From TMP-7 sp038212445 (lineage in GTDB: Bacteria > Acidobacteriota > Terriglobia > Bryobacterales > Bryobacteraceae): a DNA stretch of 64,000 bases. This document shows positions 42,641 through 52,021 of this stretch, in pieces (position 1 is the first letter of the stretch; each line of letters opens with the position of its first letter). The stretch covers positions 62,001 to 126,000 of the forward strand of contig JBBQUM010000021.1 of the NCBI GenBank assembly GCA_038212445.1, read 5' to 3'. The position numbers were made by a program, and so were the translations under genes. The notes beneath the pieces were generated by a model. It ran no database searches. It saw only the letters and a program-made list of their open reading frames with translations, and had not been told where the DNA came from.

Positions 42641-43424
42641 CTGCATAGCCCAGCCGGATCCCCGGTTTGTACGACCCGTGAAAATCCGACCCGCCAGTCG
42701 CTCGAAATCCATACTTGTTCGCCAGCGCCTGATACCGCTCGATTTGAGGGACGGTGTGATCGGAGTGATACACCTCGATGGCCGGAAGTCCCAGACCGCG
42801 TAAGCCGCCGAGCATCCGTTCCTCACGCCCCACGTCGCGGTACCCCAGCCGGATAGGATGCGCCAGCGACGCGATTCCACCCGCTTCAGCCACCACCGGC
42901 AGCGTCTCGGCCAGCGTCGGAGCATCACGCTCTACAAATGCGCGCCCCGTCTCTCCAATGAACTTGTCAAAAGCCTCATCGCGATCGGCCGCGTACCCCT
43001 TCTCCACCAGCACACGAGCAAAATGCGGACGTCCGGTCAGCGTACGGCCGAGTTTCTCCACTTCCGCCAGTTGAATGTCCACGCCCAGGTCGCGCAACTT
43101 GGCAGCCAGCGCCTCATTCCTGCGCCGCCGCGCCTGCACCATATCGTCCAGCCATCTGCGAAACTTCGCCGTCGGTTCACGATCCACAAAATAGGCGAGC
43201 AGGTGGACTGACCGCCCACCCTGCCTCGTGTTCAGTTCGATTCCGCGAATCAGCCGTAGTCCGCCACTGCCCGCCTGGGCCGCTATCTCGTAGCCTGAAA
43301 ATGTGTCGTGATCGGTGATCGCCAGCGTCGTTAGCCCCTCGCTGACCGCGGTGGCTACCAGCTCTTCCGGCGTGTAAGAACCGTCTGATTCGACGGTATG
43401 CGAATGAAGGTCAACCAATCCCAA
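42585..43424 (-). CDS. PHP-domain phosphoesterase (YciV/RNase AM type)
   Basis: 279 residues. The polymerase-and-histidinol-phosphatase domain shows DLHSHTVESDGSYTPEEL (metal-binding HSH and Asp), TLAITDHDTFSGY, the ligand RGIELN, ASLAHPIRL and a final GGSDFHG. This set matches 3',5'-nucleoside bisphosphate phosphatase/RNase AM. It would remove phosphate from pAp or trim RNA 5' ends. Not a DNA polymerase. It overlaps ygfZ by 56 bases at the 3' end. Confidence 0.85.
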   Translation of the reverse strand: MGLVDLHSHTVESDGSYTPEELVATAVSEGLTTLAITDHDTFSGYEIAAQAGSGGLRLIRGIELNTRQGGRSVHLLAYFVDREPTAKFRRWLDDMVQARRRRNEALAAKLRDLGVDIQLAEVEKLGRTLTGRPHFARVLVEKGYAADRDEAFDKFIGETGRAFVERDAPTLAETLPVVAEAGGIASLAHPIRLGYRDVGREERMLGGLRGLGLPAIEVYHSDHTVPQIERYQALANKYGFRATGGSDFHGSYKPGIRLGYAANGTVVIPDSVTAAFQAR

Positions 43425-43454
43425 TTGTAGGACTTCATCCGCCCATCGCGCGAT

Positions 43455-44576
43455 TTACCAGCTCAGCGCCTGGTCCAGATCGGCGATCAAATCGTCCGGA
43501 TGTTCGAGGCCCACCGACAAGCGCAACAGGTTCTGCGGCGTCTTGGTCCCCGGACCTTCCACCGACGCGCGATGCTCAATCAAGCTGTGCGGACCGCCCA
43601 GGCTCGTTGCCCGCGTGAATAACTTCGCGCGCCCCGCAACTCCCATCGTCGTATCCTTACTGCCGCGCACCAGGAACGAGAGCATACCGCCAAATCCCGA
43701 CATCTGACGCTTCGCTATTTCATGACCGGGATGCGTCGTCAGCCCCGGGTAATTCACCACCTCCACATTGCGATGGCCCGCGAGAAACGTCGCAATCGCC
43801 TGCGCGTTTTCGCAGTGCGCCCGCAAACGGTACGGCAGTGTGTCGATCCCCCGCAGCGCCAGCCAGCAGTCAAACGGCGACGGCACCGCGCCGCCATGTT
43901 GCTGCGATGTCCGTGCGCGTTCAAAGAGGTAGTTGTCGTGATGCGTCACCAGCGCCCCGCCAATCAGGTCGCAGTGCCCGCCAATGTACTTCGTCGTCGA
44001 ATGCATCACCATGTCGATGCCGGATTCAAAGGGACGCTGCAGCACCGGCGATGCAAACGTCGAGTCGCAAATCGTAACCGCGTTGGCCGCACGCGCGATT
44101 GCCGCGACAGCCGCCAGATCCGTGATCCGCAGCAAAGGATTCGACGGCGTCTCCACCCAGATCAGCCGCGTCGTCGGCCGCACCGCCGCGCGCACCGCGT
44201 CCAGATCCGTCATGTCCACAAACGTCGTCTCAATCGGCCACTTGCCGAAAATAACGCCAGTGATCTTGCGCAGGCCGTAGTAAACATCGTCCGGCGCAAT
44301 CAGATGATCGCCCGCCTCCAGCGCCTGCACAGCCGCAGTCACCACTGCCAGCCCCGATGAAAACGCCAGCGCGTCCGTGCCTCCCTCAAGCGACGCCAGA
44401 CACCGTTCCAGCGACCGCCGGTTCGGATTATCCTCCCTCGAATAAGAGAAGCCGCGCCGATATTCACCGTCAACATCGCGCTCAAACGTCGTCGACAGGT
44501 GAATTGGCGCTGTAAGTGCCCCAGTCCCACGGTCAATCTCCCGCCCCGCATGCACGGCGCGCGTTTCAAAGTGCAT
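43455..44576 (-). CDS. Cys/Met-metabolism PLP-dependent enzyme (cystathionine gamma-synthase/lyase type)
   Basis: 373 residues, fold type I. The PLP-binding Lys lies in HSTTKYIGGHCDLIGGALV (about 191-209), with FSSGLAVVTA near the phosphate site, the substrate-tyrosine region FSYSREDNPNR and the C-terminal LLRLSVGLEHPDDLIADL. Members act in transsulfuration: cystathionine gamma-synthase, gamma-lyase or methionine gamma-lyase cannot be separated here. Divergent from a TIGR03437 protein gene, 56 bases apart; the PHP gene lies just downstream. Confidence 0.88.
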   Translation of the reverse strand: MHFETRAVHAGREIDRGTGALTAPIHLSTTFERDVDGEYRRGFSYSREDNPNRRSLERCLASLEGGTDALAFSSGLAVVTAAVQALEAGDHLIAPDDVYYGLRKITGVIFGKWPIETTFVDMTDLDAVRAAVRPTTRLIWVETPSNPLLRITDLAAVAAIARAANAVTICDSTFASPVLQRPFESGIDMVMHSTTKYIGGHCDLIGGALVTHHDNYLFERARTSQQHGGAVPSPFDCWLALRGIDTLPYRLRAHCENAQAIATFLAGHRNVEVVNYPGLTTHPGHEIAKRQMSGFGGMLSFLVRGSKDTTMGVAGRAKLFTRATSLGGPHSLIEHRASVEGPGTKTPQNLLRLSVGLEHPDDLIADLDQALSW

Positions 44577-44632
44577 ATAGCGTGATAGTAGCGTGAAATC
44601 TAACGCCGCCCGGGCGCGTCTAAAAAGAAGCC

Positions 44633-46468
44633 ATGCGCATACGTGTGTTCACTGCCCTCATCCTGCTCGCCACGGCCAGTCTGTTCGCGCAAACACCCGC
44701 TTTTGACTCGAGCGGCAACGGACTTCTCACCGGCGTCTACAATTTTCGCCAGCTCGTCTACGGTAGCTTCGACTCCGTCGGCGCCATCGGTCGCACAACC
44801 GCACTCTCCGGCACCATCACCTTCGACGGCAAAGGGAATTATTCCGTGAACGGCCAGTTCCTCGATTCCACTACTGGCGGCAAGGCGTACACCATCACCG
44901 GGACTTACTCCACTGCCCCCAGCGGCCTCACCGTTTTGGACAGTCCCCTCTACGACAGTGAATCCGTCTACGGTCTCGTCTCGCGCGGAGTCTTCGTCGG
45001 CAGTAGCACCGAGGGCGTCACTAACGACATCTTCGTCGCCGTCGCCGCGGGCGCCACTCCGGCAACCGCCGCCACTCTGCAGGGCAATTACTGGGTGGGC
45101 TCCATTGAGTTTCCCTCCGGCACTCCCACTCTGACGCGCGACGCTCTCTTCCAGATCACCGCCAACGGCCAGGGCAATATCGCTGCGTCCACTGCACGCG
45201 GGTATGTCGGAACGTCCTCCACCGCCGTCACCCAGTCCCTTGCGGCTTTCCCCTACACGCTTGCCGCCGGCACCGGCACGCTCGCGGTCCCCACTTCCAC
45301 CACAGACCAGACCGTGATCTCCGGCACCAAGGCAATCTACGTCTCGAGCAATGGCAACTTTTTCATCGGAGGTTCCACCACCGGCTATGACCTCGTTATC
45401 GGGATCAAAGCCACCTCGGGTACTGCCGCCAATGCGACCCTACAAGGCTCCTACTATCAGGCCGGCCTCAACCAGGACAATACCGACTTCGCAAATTCCG
45501 GCTCGTATTTTGATTCTTTCTACGGCGCACTGACATTAACCGGCAGCAGCGGCCTCATCTTCCGTCATGACCGCGTAGCCCCCTTCGACAACTACTCATA
45601 CGACTTCACCTTCGATTCCACCTACTCAATTCAGAGCGATGGCACCTGGGATCGGCCTTCGTTCCGCTACGCCGCCGGCACCACCGGACTGGGCTTCATC
45701 GGTATCGGCAAAGCGCCCACCCTCGGCATTCAGTTCGCCGTCAAAGCTCCTGACTTCTCGGGAACCGGCGTCTACATCAATCCTGTTGGTATAGTTAACG
45801 CGGCCAGCAATGCGCCGTTCACCGCCGGAATCGCTCGCGGCGAAGCCATCACAATCTATGGGACCGCCCTCGCCAACAGCACCGCTTCGTCGCCCGCGCC
45901 GTTCCCCACCACCCTCGGCAAGGTGCAGGTGACCATCAATGGCAGGCTCGCGCCGCTCTATTTCGTCAGCGCCAATCAGATCAACGCCATCGTCCCGTAC
46001 GGCACCGAACTCAGCTACGCCCAGATCCAGGTGAAGAACAACAATGCCGCGTCTAATTCGGTCACGTCTATTGTGAATTACACGGCGCCTGGCATCTTCT
46101 CCGTACCGGCCGCAGGCATTGGACCCGCCGCTGCTCTCCACGCGGACTATTCGCTGGTCTCTGCGTCAAGCCCCGCGAAAATCGGTGAGACGATCCTCGT
46201 GTTCCTCACCGGACTCGGCGACGTCAGCCCTGCAGTGCCCGAAGGTCAACCCGCGCCAAGCACCACTCTAAGCAAGGTGACCAACACCGCTACCGTCTTC
46301 ATTGCTGGACTGGAAGGATCCGTCGCCTACGCAGGCCTCGCTCCTGGACTCGCTGGGCTCTATCAGATCAACGTGGTGGTTCCGCCCGGCGTCAGCAGCG
46401 GCAGCGTTTACCTCGAAGTCGACGGCGCCGACGCCGCAACCTCACAGGTGAAGATCGCGATCAAGTAA
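44633..46468 (+). CDS. Exported protein with TIGR03437 C-terminal domain
   Basis: 611 residues with a signal peptide (about 1-20, FTALILLATASLFAQ). The N-terminal 380 residues are rich in Gly/Thr/Ser and aromatic beta strands, with lipocalin-like GTITFDGKGNYSVNG and GTYSTAPSGLTVL; similar strands recur (LQGNYWVGS, LQGSYYQAG). The last ~225 residues are the Solibacter-type module (NAASNAPFTAGIARGEAITI, VFLTGLGDVSPAV, PGLAGLYQINVVVPPG). I see no catalytic motif. It is the third protein with this C-terminal module in the window; a surface or extracellular structural role is inferred. Confidence 0.78.
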   Translation: MRIRVFTALILLATASLFAQTPAFDSSGNGLLTGVYNFRQLVYGSFDSVGAIGRTTALSGTITFDGKGNYSVNGQFLDSTTGGKAYTITGTYSTAPSGLTVLDSPLYDSESVYGLVSRGVFVGSSTEGVTNDIFVAVAAGATPATAATLQGNYWVGSIEFPSGTPTLTRDALFQITANGQGNIAASTARGYVGTSSTAVTQSLAAFPYTLAAGTGTLAVPTSTTDQTVISGTKAIYVSSNGNFFIGGSTTGYDLVIGIKATSGTAANATLQGSYYQAGLNQDNTDFANSGSYFDSFYGALTLTGSSGLIFRHDRVAPFDNYSYDFTFDSTYSIQSDGTWDRPSFRYAAGTTGLGFIGIGKAPTLGIQFAVKAPDFSGTGVYINPVGIVNAASNAPFTAGIARGEAITIYGTALANSTASSPAPFPTTLGKVQVTINGRLAPLYFVSANQINAIVPYGTELSYAQIQVKNNNAASNSVTSIVNYTAPGIFSVPAAGIGPAAALHADYSLVSASSPAKIGETILVFLTGLGDVSPAVPEGQPAPSTTLSKVTNTATVFIAGLEGSVAYAGLAPGLAGLYQINVVVPPGVSSGSVYLEVDGADAATSQVKIAIK

Positions 46469-46472
46469 ATCG

Positions 46473-47750
46473 CTAGACCTTCTCGGGGACTACGAACGGT
46501 TCGCGATACTGGCGTCCCAGCAGGGCATTCGCTTCGTCGTCTCCGATGAACCTCTCCGTCGCAGGGTCAAACTTCACTTCGCGATGCAACCGGTAGGCGA
46601 TGTTCGCCAAATGCGCGACGCCCGACGCAGTGTGCGCCGTCTCCACCGGACCATTCTGTAGCGCCTTGTCCCGCGCCCTCACCGCGTCAATGAAGTTCGC
46701 AAAATGATTGCCGCCCGCATGACGCTTCGGTCCCGGCTCACGCTTCGGCCCCATCAGGATTCGGAAGTCGTCGTAATGCCGCACCACCAGAATTCCTTCG
46801 CTCCCGTAGAAGATGTTGCCAACCGGCGTGTCTTCCTCAGCCCCTTTCGTCCAGGGCCGGACTTCGATCTCGATGGTCTTCTTGGAGGCGTGCTCCAACC
46901 GCGCGGTCATCACGTCCGGCGTCTCGCGATCGTCATCGAAATGACGGCGCCCCTCGGCCGTGATCGTCGACGGCAGCGTGGTGAGCCCCAGCCCCCACAT
47001 GCACATGTCCGTTTCGTGAATTCCCTGATTGCCGATCTCGCCGTTGCCGTACGGCCAGCGCCAGTGCCAGTTGTAGTGAACGATGTTCGGATTGAACGGC
47101 CGGTCCTGCGCCGGACCTTCCCAAAGCTCGTAATGCAATCCCGACGGCACCGGCATATCAGCTTTCTTCCCAATGCTCTGCCTTGACCGGTATACCAATC
47201 CCTTCGCCCGCGTCACATCGCCAATCGCGCCCTTCCGCATGAGTTCCACGGCTTCTTGCAGCGCCGCCGAACTACGCAGTTGCACCCCGTGTTGAACAAT
47301 ACGGTTGTACTTGTTGGTTGCCTCCACCAACTTCCGGCCTTCGTAGAGGTTGTGCGAGCCCGGCTTTTCTACGTAGACGTCCTTGCCGGCCTGGCATGCC
47401 CAGATGGCCGCCAGTGAATGCCAGTGATTCGGCGTGGCGATGCTCACCGCGTCGATGTCTTTCCGCTCGAACACGCGTCGCATGTCCGTCTCGGTCGAAA
47501 TCTTGCGCCCGTGGCGACCTTCGAAACTGCCCGCACGGCTGCGTAGAACTTCTTCGTCCGGATCGCACAACATGACAACTTCGGTGTCCCGCACTCCCTG
47601 AAAACCAGCGATATGATCGCGGCCCCGCCCGTGAACGCCAATCACAGCGATGCGAATCTTATCGTTCGCCGAGCCGCCCAACAGGGGAGCGCACGATAGC
47701 GCCGACATGAAAAATTGGCGGCGCGTTGCAGTAAAACGATGATCCTTCAC
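46473..47750 (-). CDS. Tat-exported Gfo/Idh/MocA-family oxidoreductase
   Basis: 425 residues from GTG 47750, chosen for AGAGG 7 bases upstream and because a twin-arginine signal (TATRRQFFMSALSCAPLLGG) follows at once. The Rossmann domain has IRIAVIGVHGRGRDH, the family motif EKPGSHNLYEGRKLVEA and DAVSIATPNHWHSLAA. The C-terminal domain has WEGPAQDRPFNPNIVHYNWH and GNGEIGNQGIHETD. Members oxidise or reduce sugars with NAD(P) bound; Tat export of a folded, cofactor-loaded enzyme fits. It ends 4 bases from the convergent TIGR03437 gene. Confidence 0.9.
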   Translation of the reverse strand: MKDHRFTATRRQFFMSALSCAPLLGGSANDKIRIAVIGVHGRGRDHIAGFQGVRDTEVVMLCDPDEEVLRSRAGSFEGRHGRKISTETDMRRVFERKDIDAVSIATPNHWHSLAAIWACQAGKDVYVEKPGSHNLYEGRKLVEATNKYNRIVQHGVQLRSSAALQEAVELMRKGAIGDVTRAKGLVYRSRQSIGKKADMPVPSGLHYELWEGPAQDRPFNPNIVHYNWHWRWPYGNGEIGNQGIHETDMCMWGLGLTTLPSTITAEGRRHFDDDRETPDVMTARLEHASKKTIEIEVRPWTKGAEEDTPVGNIFYGSEGILVVRHYDDFRILMGPKREPGPKRHAGGNHFANFIDAVRARDKALQNGPVETAHTASGVAHLANIAYRLHREVKFDPATERFIGDDEANALLGRQYREPFVVPEKV

Positions 47751-47930
47751 AACCGAACCTCTGCTTTCAATACTCAAACCGGCAGGGGTATCCCCTCCGC
47801 TTTTTGGCGAGCGGACCTCACTCCTAACACGCATCCATCGACCGAAGATTATATTTTCAGCACGTCGTTGTGGACACGTCACCCCGTGATATGCTGCAGA
47901 TACTCAAATCATACGAGAAACGGAGTCGGA

Positions 47931-48593
47931 ATGCATCGGCTTTGTGTCTTTTTAATGGTCTGGGGTTCTGTAGCATTCGCGCAAACCTCCGACCTGGCCG
48001 AACCTTTCGTCTGGCAACAGCGCTGGGATGGTTACGTCGACAAGACCTTCAGCTGGAAGCGGATCGGTGGAATCGCCGCTGAGAGTGCCTTCGAGCAATC
48101 ATTCCAGTTCAGCAAATGCGGCCGTCCCCCGTACTGCTTTCCGCATCGATTTGGCGGCGCGCTGGCTCGTCGGACAACGCGAACAACACTGGAACTCGGA
48201 GTCGGCGCCATCCTTCACGAGGACATTCGCCGCCAGCCCTCTGGACTGACAACCATCCGCGAACGCGCTATGTTCGCCATCACCCACGCTGTCCTTGCGA
48301 AAGGACCCAGCGGTGAATGGCGCCCTGCCTATAGCCGCTACGCCGGCACAATGGGGTCGATCATCGTGTTCTCAGCATGGGAAGGCAAACCCCTCACCAT
48401 GGGACAAGTCCTACCCCGATTCGGCTGGTCTGCATCCAACTATTTCCAGGACTCCCTCTACAACGAGTTCGAGCCCGACATCAAACGCTACGCCAAACGA
48501 ACGCTGCACCGCATCTATCCCAAACGCTTCCCTGACGCGCCTTTAATCGCTGCGCCCGCTCCCGCATCGGTTGCCCCCGTTACATCGAAGTGA
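47931..48593 (+). CDS. Exported hypothetical protein
   Basis: 220 residues from ATG 47931, chosen for CGGAG upstream and the signal peptide that follows (HRLCVFLMVWGSVAFAQ). The mature part has WDGYVDKTFSWKRIGGIAAE, then ELGVGAILHEDIRRQPSG, RERAMFAITHAVLAKG, and YAGTMGSIIVFSAWEG, suggesting amphipathic strands or helices at the outer membrane. A Cys pair (KCGRPPYC) may form a disulfide. I do not recognise the family with certainty. It is divergent from the Gfo/Idh gene with 180 bases between starts. Confidence 0.65.
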   Translation: MHRLCVFLMVWGSVAFAQTSDLAEPFVWQQRWDGYVDKTFSWKRIGGIAAESAFEQSFQFSKCGRPPYCFPHRFGGALARRTTRTTLELGVGAILHEDIRRQPSGLTTIRERAMFAITHAVLAKGPSGEWRPAYSRYAGTMGSIIVFSAWEGKPLTMGQVLPRFGWSASNYFQDSLYNEFEPDIKRYAKRTLHRIYPKRFPDAPLIAAPAPASVAPVTSK

Positions 48594-48640
48594 CCACGGA
48601 CAACTGAACCCTATCGATATCCGCGCGGTATAATCCGGCA

Positions 48641-51496
48641 TTGTCGATTGACCAGGACGGGCCGACACAGACCGGGCTGTTCCCCACCGGCCGCACGGTG
48701 TCCCACTACCGGATCACCGAAAAACTTGGTGGCGGCGGAATGGGCGTCGTCTACAAAGCCGAGGACCTCGAACTCGGCCGCTCCGTCGCACTGAAATTCC
48801 TGCCCGACGAACTCTCGCAGAATCCTCTGGCTCTAGAGCGTTTCCGCCGAGAAGCCCGGTCCGCCTCCAGCCTCAACCATCCCAACATCTGCACCATCCA
48901 CGAAATTGCCAGGGACGGCGACCTCACCTTCATCGTGATGGAGTTCATGGATGGCACCACGCTGAAGCACCGCATCAACGGCCGCCCCCTCCACCAGGAC
49001 ACTCTCGTGCCGCTGGCCATGGAAATGGCCGACGCCCTCCAAGCCGCCCACTCCGCCGGCATCATCCATCGCGACATCAAGCCCGCCAATATCTTCATTA
49101 CCTCTCGCGGCAACGCTAAAATCCTCGACTTTGGACTCGCCAAGGCCGCCACCGATACCACCGAAGTGCGCCCCGGCTCCCTGCCTGATGAAACCAGAAC
49201 CATCGAACATGGACTCACCAGCGCCGGTAGCGTGCTGGGCACCGTCTCTCACATGTCGCCGGAGCAGATTCGCGCCGGGCAGTTGGACTCTCGCAGTGAT
49301 CTCTTCTCCTTCGGCGTAGTGCTCTACGAGATGGCTACCGGTGCTCTGCCCTTTCAGGGTGCGACTGTCGGAGCGATGTTCGACGCTATTCTTAACCGTC
49401 AACCAGCCGCCCCCAGGCAGATCAATCCGGCAGTGTCCGCGGAACTCGATCGGATCATCGGCAAGTGCCTCGAGAAGAATCGCGATCAGCGCTACCAGCA
49501 TGCCTCCGAAATTCTCGCCGACCTGCAACGTCTCTCGCGCGGCGTCACCCCGGCGGCACGGTCGAACTGGAAGGCTGTGGCGGCCGCAATCGCTTTACTC
49601 GTCGTCGCCATCGCCGCAGCCGCGTTCTATCTCACCCGAAGCCCGAAGCCGAAGCTCACCGACAAAGACACCATCGTTCTTGCCGACTTTGAGAACAGTA
49701 CCGGCGAACCGGTGTTTGATGGCACCCTGCGCCAGGGCCTGTCTATCGGCCTGTCGCAATCGCCCTACCTGAGCCTGATCTCCGACGACCAGGTGAGACG
49801 CACACTCCGCCAAATGGGCCGCCCTCCTAACACGAAGCTGCATTCCGATGTCGCTCGCGAAGTTTGCGAACGGTCTGCAAGCGCAGCCGTGCTCGAGGGC
49901 TCCATCGCACCGCTCGGTGAGCAGTATGTCCTGGGCTTCAAAGCCACGAATTGCCGCGGTAACAGTCTGCTGGACGAGGAGCAGGGACAGGCAGCCAAGA
50001 AGGAGCAGGTGTTAGGCGTCCTCGGCGAAATGGCCGCCCGCTTCCGGAGGAAAATCGGCGAGTCGCTGACGACAATCGAGAAGCACTCGAAGGCTCTGCC
50101 CGAAGCCACAACATCTTCGCTCGACGCATTCCATGCGTATTCCCAGGGGATTGCTGTCGCGAATACCGGCGGCGCCGCAACCGCTGTCTCTTTCCTAAAA
50201 CGCGCCGTCGACCTCGATCCAAATTTCGCCTCGGCCTACGCTTGGCTTGCCCGCAAATATGGCAATCTCGGCGAATTGGAACTCGCAAGAGAGAGCGCAA
50301 CCAAAGCCTGGCATCTTCGCGACCGCGCAGGTGACCAGGAGAAGTTCATGATCAGCTTCAGCTACCACCGCGAGGCCACTGGAGACATGGAGCAGTCCGC
50401 ACAAGTGCTGGAGGATTGGGCGAAGACGTATCCACGAGATTTCGCCGCTTACGGATTCCTTGCCGGCGCGACGACAATGACCGTTGGCAACTTCGAGCTT
50501 ATGGGCAGATCTGCCGCAAAAGCCGCGGAGCTCAATCCGGACAGCGGTTTTTCTTACCTGGCCATCGCCGAAGCACAGAGATTTCAGAATCAGCCCGAGG
50601 CCGCTGAGCACGCGATCAAAACGGCTCTCAACCGAAAAGTTGAAGTCCCCGATCTGGTTATGCTGCGCTATCGAATCGCGTTTCTAGACGGGAAACGAGA
50701 GGAGATGGAACGTATCGCCGCATCAGCAGAGAATGTCCCTGAGCTCGAGTCACGAATTCTTGCAGACGAGGCCTTGGCCCTCGCCTACGGTGGTGAGAGG
50801 GCTCGCGCTTTAACCAAACTGGGACGCGCGATCGAGTTGGCCCGGCAGTCCAAGAGCGTCGACACAACCAATCAGTTCGAGAGCACGGCAGGGATCATCG
50901 ACGCCTTCTTCGGTTTTGATGCGAGTGCGCGGAAGCATGCCGAACATGTTGCTCCGCTGGCGCGCGATGCGCATACCCGGTATGTCTGCGCTCTCATCTT
51001 CGCGCTGCTGGGCGATGTCCCGAGAACCCAATCGATTGCCAGGGCGTTGGAGTCCGCGTCTCCCGAAAATACGCTAGTCAAATTCAACTACCTCCCCACC
51101 CTCCGGGCCTTGAGCGCTATCCGGCAGAAAGATCCGGCCCGAGCGGTTCAATCGCTGGAAATCTCCTCCCGGATTCAACGTGGTTGCCTCGGACCATATG
51201 CGTTCGCATTCACCGGTTCGGTCCTGCCTGTTTATGCGCGCGGATTGGCGCTACTGGCCGCAGGCAAAGGGGAAGAAGCGGTTCGGGAATTTCAGAGCTT
51301 TCAGAAGGACCGCGAAATCGTCGGGCTCGACCCTACCGGGGCTCTCGTACACCTGCAGCTAGGCAGAGCCTTCGCCACGGCCGGTGATCGGACCAAAGCG
51401 AAAGCCGCCTATCAGGATTTCTTGACGTTGTGGAAGAACGCGGACCGCGACATACCGCTTCTCAAGCAAGCCCGCGCTGAATTTGAAAAGCTCTAG
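48641..51496 (+). CDS. Transmembrane Ser/Thr protein kinase with TPR-rich extracytoplasmic domain
   Basis: 951 residues from TTG 48641. The N-terminal kinase domain (about 20-295) has the P-loop GGGGMGVVY, catalytic Lys in VALKFL, HRDIKPANIF and DFGLAK, so it should be active. One transmembrane helix (about 311-328, AAAIALLVVAIAAAAFYL) leads to a beta/alpha region (DTIVLADFENSTGEPVFDG) and then a long TPR-like helical array (about 480-940). Such kinases are numerous in Solibacter-type genomes. The TPR domain would sense or scaffold outside the membrane; substrates are unknown. The stop overlaps the ndk stop by 4 bases. Confidence 0.92.
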   Translation: MSIDQDGPTQTGLFPTGRTVSHYRITEKLGGGGMGVVYKAEDLELGRSVALKFLPDELSQNPLALERFRREARSASSLNHPNICTIHEIARDGDLTFIVMEFMDGTTLKHRINGRPLHQDTLVPLAMEMADALQAAHSAGIIHRDIKPANIFITSRGNAKILDFGLAKAATDTTEVRPGSLPDETRTIEHGLTSAGSVLGTVSHMSPEQIRAGQLDSRSDLFSFGVVLYEMATGALPFQGATVGAMFDAILNRQPAAPRQINPAVSAELDRIIGKCLEKNRDQRYQHASEILADLQRLSRGVTPAARSNWKAVAAAIALLVVAIAAAAFYLTRSPKPKLTDKDTIVLADFENSTGEPVFDGTLRQGLSIGLSQSPYLSLISDDQVRRTLRQMGRPPNTKLHSDVAREVCERSASAAVLEGSIAPLGEQYVLGFKATNCRGNSLLDEEQGQAAKKEQVLGVLGEMAARFRRKIGESLTTIEKHSKALPEATTSSLDAFHAYSQGIAVANTGGAATAVSFLKRAVDLDPNFASAYAWLARKYGNLGELELARESATKAWHLRDRAGDQEKFMISFSYHREATGDMEQSAQVLEDWAKTYPRDFAAYGFLAGATTMTVGNFELMGRSAAKAAELNPDSGFSYLAIAEAQRFQNQPEAAEHAIKTALNRKVEVPDLVMLRYRIAFLDGKREEMERIAASAENVPELESRILADEALALAYGGERARALTKLGRAIELARQSKSVDTTNQFESTAGIIDAFFGFDASARKHAEHVAPLARDAHTRYVCALIFALLGDVPRTQSIARALESASPENTLVKFNYLPTLRALSAIRQKDPARAVQSLEISSRIQRGCLGPYAFAFTGSVLPVYARGLALLAAGKGEEAVREFQSFQKDREIVGLDPTGALVHLQLGRAFATAGDRTKAKAAYQDFLTLWKNADRDIPLLKQARAEFEKL

Positions 51497-51912
51497 AGCA
51501 GTTCAGTACCCGCGAAGAAGAACGGGATCTCGATCGCTGCCGTCTCCGGCGCGTCCGAGCCATGCACGCAATTGCGCTCCACATTCGTCGCAAAACGCTT
51601 CCGGATGGTCCCATCGGCCGCGTTCGCCGGATTGGTGGCGCCCATCACTTCGCGCCATTTCTTGATCGCGTCCTCACGCTCGAGCGCTAGTACAACCACC
51701 GGCCCTTCGGTCATGAACTTGATCAGCCCGCCAAAGAACGGACGTTCTTTGTGCACTCCGTAAAAGTTCTGCGCTTCGATGTCACTCAAGCGCTTCATCC
51801 TCATGCCGGCGATCTTGAAGCCGTTCTGCTGGATGATCGAAATGATGTCGCCCGCCTGGTTGGCCGCAACAGCGTCTGGTTTGATAATTGCGAATGTACG
51901 TTCGATTGCCAT
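51493..51912 (-). CDS. ndk: Nucleoside diphosphate kinase
   Basis: 139 residues, normal length. The phospho-histidine is His117 in NCVHGSDAPETA; the N-terminal RTFAIIKPDAV, the Kpn-loop region and YGVHKERPFF are all in place. The enzyme balances NTP and dNTP pools. It lies 109 bases downstream of sucD on the same strand, separated by a large palindrome, and succinyl-CoA synthetase supplies NTP for it, so co-expression is plausible. Confidence 0.96.
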   Translation of the reverse strand: MAIERTFAIIKPDAVAANQAGDIISIIQQNGFKIAGMRMKRLSDIEAQNFYGVHKERPFFGGLIKFMTEGPVVVLALEREDAIKKWREVMGATNPANAADGTIRKRFATNVERNCVHGSDAPETAAIEIPFFFAGTELL

Positions 51913-51934
51913 TTGAAATTCTTAGTCTGAAAAA

Positions 51935-52009
51935 TGGGACTGACTACTCCGTCCCGTCAAACAATCCGCCCAACAAATTACTCGACGGGGGACGGAGCTG
52001 TCTGTCCCA
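51935..52009. repeat. REP/MITE-like long imperfect palindrome between sucD and ndk
   Basis: Two arms of about 24-26 bases (51935-51958 and 51984-52009) pair at 21 of 24 positions, allowing two extra G in the right arm, around a 25-base loop. The arms start and end with TGGGAC/GTCCCA and hold CTCCGTCCCGTC. The size, GC-rich stem and intergenic place suit a REP or small MITE; it could also attenuate transcription from sucD into ndk. Confidence 0.55.
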
Positions 52010-52021
52010 ATTCTTCACTCC

